A stretch of 64,000 nt of DNA from Carposina sasakii (taxonomy: Eukaryota > Arthropoda > Insecta > Lepidoptera > Carposinidae): the NCBI GenBank assembly GCA_014607495.2, contig CP053152.1, positions 8,432,001-8,496,000 of the forward strand, given 5' to 3'. Within the stretch, counting starts at the first letter, position 1; each line of letters starts with the position of its first letter. Shown here piece by piece: positions 58,801 to 64,000 of the stretch. A program made the translations under genes and the position numbers. The notes beneath the pieces were generated by a model. The model saw nothing but the letters and a program-made list of their open reading frames with translations. It was not told the DNA's origin and did not search any database.

Positions 58801-61223
58801 ATTATGGAACAATGCATAGTGTAAGTAGACCAAAAGTACAATTTTAATAAAATAAGATTGTTTTTAAATATTTTATAGATGTATCATCCACCGAAATCAA
58901 ATGTATTCTTAGAGATAACTATGAAAGGATTCAATCCTTCAATATGTACGTTTGCTATTTTCAGAGTTCATCTTTAGCTGGAAAACAATGTTCAGGTACA
59001 GTGTTTAAAGCAGACAATTCGGATTGCAGTAAATACTACTTGTGCATAAATGGAGTTTACATGGAATTAGCCTGTCCAGCTCCTTTGGTTTGGAATAAGG
59101 TAAATAAAGACATATCTAATCTTACTGGTATATACAGTTATTAATTATTAAATATTCACACACTTCACAACACATTGACCTACCTAAGATCCCTAAGGTC
59201 TTGTGTCGTGGTAACTAAGCAATGGTATATAAATACATAGATAAGTATATAAACATCAATGACTCGGAAACAAATCGATATTCATCACATCAATGTTTGC
59301 ACCTACCGGGATCAGGACCTATGGCGTCGCAGGCAGGACCACTACCAACTACACCAATCGGCCGTCAGTTATACAGCATAATATTGCAGATATTTTTATT
59401 GCCACGCAATTTTTTTTTCAGAATCATTGTGATTGGCCAGAAAAGTCACAATGCAAAATTCGAGCTGCTCTCAAGTTGATTAGGGAAGGCAGTGAAGAAG
59501 AAGCTAATGAAAAACCTATCATTGCGTGCTACTTTACCAATTGGGCTTTTTACAGGTGTGTAAACTTCTATGCTGCTCTGGGAGTGCAAAAAAAAACGTA
59601 TAATATATGCAAGTAAACGTTTTTAGCAGCAGAATACGTAGAAAGAAAATTATATCGAAATAGTAGTTAGTTGGAAATCAACAATTAATGTGATTAAACT
59701 ACAAAAAAACTTGTTAAACAGTAGGTATGTAGCATATGATGTAAATTAAATAAGTTAATAAGTGCATTTATGTTATTATTTTAGACAAGGTGTCGGAAGC
59801 TACGGCCCAGAACAAATTGATCCCACACATTGCACACATATCGTTTATTCTTGGGCTCATGTAGATAGAAACACGTATGAAATTGTACCTGGAAACGCTG
59901 AACTGGATATCGATAATGGTAAATTTAGTTTAAAAGTTAAACGCCTATTGATAATTTAACTTACTGGCATAAGTATTGAATAAAAAGTGATTATCTACCT
60001 ATTAACAATAATAATAAATAATTCACAATTCCAGATTTCTACGGAAAGGTAACCGAACTGCGAACGAATGGTATAAAAGTAATTCTTGGGGTCGGAGGAC
60101 TGGAGGACTCAGAGGATAACAAATGGAGCCGGCTAGCATCTAATGCAGAATCTAGGAAAGCGTTTGTCGACTCTGCATTGAGAATACTGCAAAGGTGGAA
60201 CTTTGACGGCATACAAATTGCTTGGCAATATCCTGTCTGCAAACAGGTATAAAACACTTAAAATCATTTCACTTACATATGTCAATTAAAAAAAAATAAG
60301 TAACTAACAATATAAAATTTAGTAATTTTTATATTATATTGTAGGCTCCGTGTGCTACACATTCCCCTGATAAAGAAAATTTCAGTGCACTGGTAACTGA
60401 ATTATCAAGATTATTACGCTCCAATGATTATGATGTTTCCGCTATGGTGGCATCGAGTTCGGAAATTGCGGAACTAGCTTATAACCCTGTCATATTGATT
60501 GAGGAATTGAACTGGATAGCGATATCTGCCAACGACTACTATGCATCCTCTACTGGCACAACAGGGTATTTAGTTCCATTCGATGAAGACCAAAATATCA
60601 AGGACAGCAGAAGTTTTGTGAGTATGAGCCAAAAAGACATTAAATATCCATGCATTGGTCCCATCTCACTGACCTCTACATTATTTTCAGAATTCTACAA
60701 TTTCGTTTTGGGCACAAACGATGGTTCCCCCGCACATGTTAGTGCTGACTATCCCAGCATACGGTCGCACCTACACACTGCGCTCAAGTTCCACTACACC
60801 CGGTGCCGCGGTTATTGGCCCAGGGGAACCAGGGCCATACACAAAGGTTCCCGGACTATTGGCATATTATGAAGTAAGTACCAAAGAAGAAAATAGCGTA
60901 TACCTGCTTTAACATGTCTAGTGTAGATCTAGACATTAAATAACTCACATAATCTATTTTAGATTTGTGGCGAACTTGGTAAAAGTTGGGCGGAGACGCG
61001 CGACGCACTTGGTACCTATGCTAGTAAGAGGAATCAATGGGCATCGTACTTGCGTCCTGAAGAAGCGTTCTCCGTGGGCGCGACGGCTGGGCGCAGAGGT
61101 CTACGGGGCGTGGGTCTGTGGGCGCTCGACCTGGACGACTGGCAAGGGTCCTGCGGCGTGGCACATCCACTGCTGTCGGCGCTTCGGCAAGGAATGACCG
61201 ATCCCAATGTACAACAGCTATAA
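36303..61223 (+). CDS. Cht10: Group II chitinase Cht10, five GH18 and seven CBM14 domains
   Basis: Secreted chitinase of the insect group II type, which degrades cuticle chitin at moulting. I trace 52 coding exons whose phases join exactly, 8,943 nt, 2,980 residues. Order: signal peptide (split by intron 1); GH18-1 (~141-500); CBM14-1 (~519-572); linker; GH18-2 (~711-1075); Thr/Ser/Pro linkers with CBM14-2 to -6 (~1195-1620); GH18-3 (~1674-2040); GH18-4 (~2113-2490); acidic linker; CBM14-7 (~2540-2595); GH18-5 (~2605-2975). Only GH18-3 (E1795) and GH18-4 (E2236) have FDGLDLDWEYP; the other three lack the catalytic Glu. Five GH18, seven CBM14 and two active domains is the pattern reported for lepidopteran group II chitinase. 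The stop is at 61221-61223; a candidate AATAAA is at 61343-61348. Ecdysteroid control is known in the family but not visible here. Confidence 0.96.
36412..36494 (-). repeat. tRNA-derived SINE head
   Basis: On the minus strand it has box A-like GTGGCTTAGTGGTT and box B-like GTGGGTTCGATTCCCAC, followed by 'GGGTGAAGAATTTTTTTCAT'. The acceptor and anticodon stems do not pair properly, so it is not a working tRNA. Intron 1 of Cht10. Confidence 0.6.
38638..39622 (+). mobile_element. Helitron-like composite element
   Basis: Starts 'ctcctactaatattgtaaac' 'gcgaaagtttgtgag' and ends 'gacaacgtctgtcgggtccgctag|t'. It contains two diverged copies of 'ataggatccggcagactgcg' ... 'gatggttgttatatctcgga' (from about 38842 and 39290) and repeated 'tcacaattcggtcaa' phrases in both directions. 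No Rep/helicase frame, so non-autonomous. Intron 1 of Cht10. Confidence 0.55.
43131..43288. mobile_element. ~155-bp foldback MITE next to Cht10 exon 3
   Basis: Left end caaggtgtaagtgacagcca and right end tggctgtcacttacacccta are inverted with one or two mismatches, with TATA at both edges. Inner words 'gaaaccctgaacaagta' and 'tacttgttcagcgtttc' also pair. Its right edge is about 20 bp upstream of the exon 3 start (43308), so it replaces the normal branch-point zone. Confidence 0.75.
43940..46954 (+). CDS. Cht10: Cht10 exons 6-12: GH18-1, catalytically degenerate
   Basis: Exons: 43940-44146, 44352-44552, 44628-44736, 44959-45139, 45278-45463, 45541-45660, 46831-46954. Starts KLVVCYMESWAAYR. 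The catalytic strand is FDGIDLHWVYPG (254-265): the third Asp is His and the Glu is Val (262), so no hydrolysis is expected. MTYDYHG is replaced by AWDMTHG. Retained fold marks are LVLGVPLYGRSY and AWAIDMDDFRGLCG. The intron before the last exon (1.17 kb) holds a Tigger-like end and a LINE tail. Probably a chitin-binding or structural module. Confidence 0.93.
44212..44288 (+). pseudogene. Cryptic GH18-like exon in Cht10 intron 6
   Basis: Behind a good acceptor (tttcttttta|g, edge 44211/44212) and in the phase left by exon 6, the sequence reads ALTGIKQSDYESFVKLQKKH then DVLKIK and a stop. This looks like the GH18 helix-loop-strand that precedes the VGG motif, the same place filled by the first part of exon 7 (GGYRIATGLKRRIHGLRV). 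No proper donor follows, so it is probably a relic or a poison exon. Confidence 0.4.
45714..46600 (+). mobile_element. Tigger-like end and LINE tail in Cht10 intron 11
   Basis: TA|cagtagggcctcggtaatcc at 45714 resembles a Tigger/pogo terminus; the other end was not found. From about 46425 to 46585 the plus strand reads GKRSVGRPLARWTDDLKGTA ... then a decayed 'GEAYVQQWTA'-type ending, the usual C-terminus of lepidopteran RTE-like LINEs. The block makes this the second-longest intron within the GH18 region. Confidence 0.55.
47042..47971 (+). CDS. Cht10: Cht10 exons 13-16: CBM14-1 and linker
   Basis: Exons: 47042-47219, 47300-47399, 47511-47592, 47729-47971. The six-Cys chitin-binding pattern spans exons 13-14 (CDADMP..SCAHFHFC..MVCEDD..GFCG..SKC). 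It is followed by a roughly 110-residue hydrophilic linker rich in Arg, Tyr, Pro and Ser (RYSGRLYPSRQYSAYELPYP), with no recognised domain. Confidence 0.9.
48191..49993 (+). CDS. Cht10: Cht10 exons 17-22: GH18-2, catalytically degenerate
   Basis: Exons: 48191-48379, 48460-48722, 48810-49031, 49148-49349, 49424-49530, 49777-49993. Starts RVLCYMTSWAFYRRGDGKFV. The catalytic strand is FKGLHLDWNYPVCW (823-836): Glu becomes Asn (831), and two Asp become Lys and His. MTYDYHGGWE and LGLSFYGQSYR are kept, so the substrate groove may still bind chitin. The last exon ends in a Pro/Thr-rich linker (PPEPITPSPPTTTTVA). Confidence 0.93.
50072..50270 (-). repeat. Interspersed repeat, inverted relative to 61440-61625
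   Basis: Shares 'cctgggaagtgtctggt.cc', 'aagttga.taaatagactgcg', 'aaatgcacat' and 'gaaaaaactagcata' with the copy at 61440-61625 in opposite orientation. A fragment is also at about 12705-12745. Intron 22 of Cht10. Confidence 0.6.
50478..50573 (-). repeat. tRNA-derived SINE head, second full copy
   Basis: On the minus strand it has GATAGCTCAGTTGGTTAGAG (box A) and GTGAGTTCAAATCTCAC (box B region), then a T-rich tail like that at 36412. The D-arm and T-arm pair but the anticodon stem does not, so a SINE is preferred to a tRNA gene. Confidence 0.55.
50600..51655 (+). mobile_element. Retroelement-derived block in Cht10 intron 22
   Basis: Contains an inverted pair 'gacccaaaaaaagtacgcaa' / 'ttgcgtactttttttgggtc' (about 50715-50735 and 50871-50891). 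It also has a short frame (SLDGVAICDLDQRKLFNNPH..), a (CA)n tract at about 51589-51611 and the tail 'cgtcgtttttgcgtcggggg' that is common on lepidopteran elements. Family not assigned. Confidence 0.4.
51694..54476 (+). CDS. Cht10: Cht10 exons 23-32: five CBM14 domains on Thr-rich linkers
   Basis: Exons: 51694-51960, 52158-52331, 52407-52577, 52719-52895, 53066-53140, 53306-53494, 53570-53664, 53748-53973, 54056-54171, 54269-54476. Linker and domain exons alternate: CBM14-2 (exon 24), -3 (26), -4 (28), -5 (30), -6 (31-32), each with six Cys and the 'CAPGLHW...CDWP...C' end. Exons 23 and 25 are long Thr/Ser/Pro runs likely to be O-glycosylated. Most exon borders are phase 1, which suits domain duplication by exon shuffling. 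Confidence 0.93.
54741..56460 (+). CDS. Cht10: Cht10 exons 33-38 (part): GH18-3, active type
   Basis: Exons: 54741-54917, 55015-55226, 55437-55715, 55788-55985, 56080-56279, start of 56405-56704. Starts KLVCYYTNWSWYRPGIGKYS. Complete motifs: SLALGGWNDSAGDKYS, FDGLDLDWEYPKCW (E1795 the proton donor), MTYDYHGQWD, MGMPMYGQTF, MVWALDLDDF. Expected endo-acting on chitin. The acceptor of exon 34 (tttaaag) has a poor pyrimidine tract. No CBM14 separates it from GH18-4; only a roughly 70-residue linker does. Confidence 0.95.
56461..58574 (+). CDS. Cht10: Cht10 exons 38 (part)-44: GH18-4, active type
   Basis: Exons: 56405-56704 (shared with the linker), 56780-56913, 57013-57224, 57298-57433, 57523-57665, 57852-58037, 58283-58574. 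Starts KVVCYYTNWAWYRPGPGKYT. Motifs: VLGLGGWNDSAGDKYS, FDGLDLDWEYPKCW (E2236), MTYDYHGQWE, IGMPFYGQSF, MVWALDLDDFNGQHCG. Very close to GH18-3 in sequence and partly in exon borders, so the two arose by domain duplication. Confidence 0.95.
58693..59487 (+). CDS. Cht10: Cht10 exons 45-47 (part): acidic linker and CBM14-7
   Basis: Exons: 58693-58820, 58965-59099, start of 59422-59555. Exon 45 is a Glu/Pro/Ser linker (PEPEMESEPSIPES). The CBM14 is split after VWNK, as in CBM14-6; its six Cys are C-SGTVF..DC..YYLC..LAC..NHCDWPEKSQC. The 322-bp intron inside it carries an antisense SINE (59165-59375). Confidence 0.92.
59165..59375 (-). mobile_element. SINE (23636 family) inserted antisense in a Cht10 intron
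   Basis: On the minus strand it has 'cggccgattggtgtagttgg' and 'gccataggtcctgatcccgg' with the tail 'gtttatatacttatctatg' .. 'acacaagaccttagggatc'. It is the uninterrupted version of the element split at 23636-24660. The 'gggttcgaatcc' box is partly deleted. Lies between the two halves of CBM14-7. Confidence 0.65.
59488..61223 (+). CDS. Cht10: Cht10 exons 47 (part)-52: GH18-5, catalytically degenerate, C-terminus
   Basis: Exons: 59422-59555 (part), 59785-59918, 60035-60246, 60345-60617, 60691-60873, 60963-61223. Starts PIIACYFTNWAFYRQGVGSY. The catalytic strand is FDGIQIAWQYPVCKQ (2728-2742): Glu becomes Gln (2736), and two Asp become Gln and Ala. MTYDYHG is replaced by ISANDYYASS, so it is the least chitinase-like of the five. 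Ends GVGLWALDLDDWQGSCG.., then a short tail to TAA. Confidence 0.93.
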
Positions 61224-61439
61224 GATGAAAAGCACATAATTAGAAATAAGAATTACTCTCACATCTAATGAAGTTTGAAGTTACCTATACAGGGTGTTTT
61301 TTCGTTGCCACCCTTAACGAAGGGTACGTACTGTATACATCAAATAAAGTAAGTTTATGCCAAAAAAAATGCTAGAAAATGATGTAATTTTTTATTTTTT
61401 TATTACTTGATCGGCCGAAATTATTAGTATCCAGTGTTT

Positions 61440-61625
61440 ATGCTAGTTTTTTCATAGACGAATGTTAATTATTTCTCGTAAAAATCGTGCTACGCGCGTC
61501 TATGTGCATTTATGCAGAGAAACGCAGTCTATTTACTCAACTTTGGACCCTAATATCTCGGGGACCAGACACTTCCCAGGTATGCTTCCATGGCAAAAAA
61601 TGATCGTGATGATGAGTCAAAAAAC
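61440..61625 (+). repeat. Interspersed repeat, copy facing 50072-50270
   Basis: Reads 'tatgctagttttttcataga', 'gaaacgcagtctatttactc', 'accagacacttcccaggtat'. Inverse of the copy in Cht10 intron 22, 11 kb away. Confidence 0.6.
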
Positions 61626-63529
61626 ATTCTGTATAATTAAACACGCAGTTGGATGGCGCATAGAAAGTGCCGACCGAATGTGTGCTTGCGACCTAATTTA
61701 TAGGTGTAAAGTGAAATAAAATAACCGTAATTAAAGTTTTTAAGCTACAGATTCACAAAACGACCAAAATACTATGTACTTGTATTGTGAATTGTATGTG
61801 AACTTGCGAAATCCTGCGTGGTTCGTTTAAATTAATTTTAAATTGCATAACGCAAATGTAACGAATTAGACGTCTTCATAAGATGTACCTATGCTTAGCT
61901 AGACATTGTGATATTTTGTCTACTTTAGATATTAAAACCTTGATACGGTACCTAAGTTACACAATAAAGTAATTATAGTTACATAAATAGACCTTAGAGT
62001 AACAAAAATAAGTATTTATTTGTAATAAACGCTAAACACAGGGAATTATTTTTTATCATATTGCTCGTAAAACGTAAGTTTTCACACAGGGGGTTTCCCC
62101 GTTGATCCGCCTGATCATCCTGTTTATTCCTGATACCCACGTACCTACCAACATCCATGAGTTTCTCCCTCTGAAAAACTGTTACTTACGAGACAGCATC
62201 ATAGCACTATTTGTTACTCTAAAGGCAAGATAGTCAAATTCTATTCTAAGGGAAGTAACGTAAGAATTTTTGTACAGATCCATATTATTATAGTTTATGT
62301 AACACGCACATTAAATGTCTATAAAATAATAACTTTTACCAATTCTGAGTGAGGTAGATAATAGTAGCACCTTATCTATATACGTGTAAAGAAATAACAT
62401 GACGTTATACAATTAACTACTTATGCAATATGTAGATACATAATGTATGTTGTGTACTTTATTTTCCTAAGAATATGTAAATGGAAGAGAATAAAGAATA
62501 AATAAAAGAGGAAGACTATATATTACCATATACCTATAGAAGACCCATGATTTTTTGGAGATAATTAAAATGATTAGATACCTACCCATGAACGTAAAAA
62601 GAACTATTCCTACCATAAAGGTCACATAATATGTATGTACCTATATAATGTAGGCAACCTACATACCTATAAGTATATTGAATCCTCGTTTTTTTTTAAA
62701 GTCGGTTATTAAAAGTAAGCATTGCAAAGATGCTATAATGCCTATGGCAGACTTAATTATTGAAACAAACGAAGTAATTATATTTATACTGTTCTGTTCC
62801 TAAATAATTCGAATAATTGTTATCAGTCATGTGGATGACATGTGATTATATGGGTATGTAGGTAAGTACCACCCATTATTATCTAAGATAGCTCTTCGCT
62901 ACGTAGAAACCTGTCGGAATAAATCCTGTAGGGTTCAAGTCAAAGTCCATTTCGTTTCCAAAAACTCGTAAACCTAATGTAATAAAAAACTATAGCGGCA
63001 AGCGTTGACTTCTCCGACCTTTGTACTTTTGGCATGTTGTTATAGTATCTATAAATATTTATGTAGATATTGCTCACTCATGCCCCAGCTCGCTGAGGAA
63101 AATCATTCGCGACCTTGCACGCGATCGCGACATAGCATCAAAGATTTTACGTGTTTACATGGTACATCGTGTCGTGTACTACTCTGTTAATTGTCTAGTT
63201 AGTGTTTAATAAAATTTAACTACAGTAAATTATTTTAAGTTAACAAAACACAAGTAATTTTTTTGGTAGCAAAATCTATGCTGAGAACAAGATAACCTCA
63301 AATGTGTGATTAACGAATAAATATATCTAACAAGTGTTACAAACGTGGTGTCATAAAATGCGAATGTTATGAAACTATTAAATAATATTCCCTTGAATGT
63401 ACTTAGTACCTAGCACTTATTTTCCTGTCAGGATGCCTGATGGTACCTACCTAACTATAGGTAAGTAACAAATCAGTCACGCTGCAAACAACTGAACAGT
63501 AACGTTAATAATAATAAAATTACCTACAT

Positions 63530-63545
63530 TCGGTATAAATATATG
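63530..63545 (+). promoter_or_regulatory. Candidate TATA box
   Basis: 'ggtataaatatatg' lies about 55 bp upstream of the ATG at 63590 in otherwise featureless AT-rich DNA. Spacing suits a short 5' UTR. No initiator was confirmed. Confidence 0.3.
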
Positions 63546-63589
63546 AAGTATTTTAACTGGACAGGTAAATAAAAATTACGATAGACAAT

Positions 63590-63673
63590 ATGACTAGAAC
63601 TCTATTGTCGCGCCTCATCAACGTCCCTCGGATTATTGGAAAACTACATAAAAAGTCTCTGCACACAGATGAG
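63590..63673 (+). CDS. First coding exon of a probable mitochondrial protein (rest off window)
   Basis: An ATG opens 28 codons (MTRTLLSRLINVPRIIGKLH...) and ends GAG|gtaagt, a strong donor, in phase 0. The peptide is rich in Arg/Lys and Leu/Ile and, apart from the last two residues, has no acidic residue: the profile of a mitochondrial targeting presequence. No following exon lies before the right edge, so the product is unknown. Confidence 0.55.
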
Positions 63674-63854
63674 GTAAGTAAATTATTATAACACTAGTAG
63701 ATACTTGCTTAAACAGGATGATATTATTTAAATATAAAAAATATATTTTACAACTTAGGTATTTATAAAGCTGTATAAACCAAATTATTTTTAAATGAAA
63801 ACCACACTACAATACTTAGGTAGGTACTATAAAAATATAAGTAATCATTATTAC

Positions 63855-64000
63855 CCGACTGCGCGATGCAAAGGAGTGGTAATGTGTTTAACAGCCTATG
63901 TATGTATGTTCCTTTGAAGCACTATACAGAAGAAACGCCTGGGCCGATTTTTATAATTCACACGTCAATCGATTCCTCTTAGTCCGGCGAGTGGCACTAA
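63855..64000. repeat. Interspersed repeat, copy 2, cut by the window edge
   Basis: Same family and orientation as 33628-33800 ('ccgactgcgcgatgcaaagg', 'gtcaatcgattcctcttagt'). Lies in the first intron of the gene starting at 63590. Confidence 0.6.

Larger units (their letters stand above)
61224..63589. other. Intergenic DNA: Cht10 3' region to next gene
   Basis: Starts with the Cht10 3' UTR. A MITE-like end (acagggtgttttttcgttgc) is at 61291, and further AATAAA words are near 61972 and 62024. Most of 61700-63000 is plain AT-rich DNA with no recognised feature. At 63050 a TATAAATA is followed by a 45-codon open frame to 63209; no family recognised. Confidence 0.5.

Noticed and set aside
63005..63209. 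Small gene after the TATAAATA at 63050
   Set aside because: Two overlapping frames of about 60 codons with no recognised features and no splice partners; could be a 5' exon of the next gene but not supported.

Overview
This is nuclear DNA of an insect, almost certainly a moth or butterfly (Lepidoptera). The support is AT-rich introns and intergenic DNA, genes split into many short exons with GT/AG borders, a five-catalytic-domain group II chitinase, Helitron-like repeats of the lepidopteran type ending in CTAG|T, and many MITEs and SINEs. There are no operons, CRISPR arrays or prokaryotic signals. All gene models were built by eye from splice borders, reading phase and remembered family patterns; no search was run.

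Layout. (1) 1659-25437, minus strand: most of the scaffold nucleoporin Nup155 (Drosophila Nup154). I place 21 coding exons, and the C-terminal exon(s) lie off the left edge. Its introns are crowded with transposons, including an apparently intact Transib element (7975-11564) with an unbroken 731-codon transposase, 327-bp inverted repeats starting CACAGTG and a perfect 5-bp target duplication. (2) 27390-31931, minus strand: a ten-exon allantoinase (ureide catabolism) with all metal ligands visible but one single-base frameshift. (3) 31932-36264: repeat-rich intergenic DNA. (4) 36303-61223, plus strand: a complete 52-coding-exon group II chitinase (Cht10), 2,980 codons plus stop, with signal peptide, five GH18 domains and seven CBM14 chitin-binding domains. 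Only GH18-3 and GH18-4 keep the full DxxDxDxE motif. (5) 63590-63673, plus strand: first coding exon of another gene with a mitochondrial-type presequence; the rest is off the right edge.

The genes are unrelated in function: nuclear pore, purine catabolism, cuticle chitin turnover and a probable mitochondrial protein. The most unusual signal is in Nup155. At five GC-rich exons, part of the exon (at three of them including the splice donor) is copied again in the same orientation in the downstream intron. At one exon this has grown into a 13-unit, about 59-bp minisatellite in which every unit carries an AG|GT exon-intron junction. Other points are a near-perfect 173-bp inverted duplication just upstream of one Nup155 exon, two one-base frameshifts in otherwise intact genes, and a GH18-like cryptic exon in a Cht10 intron.
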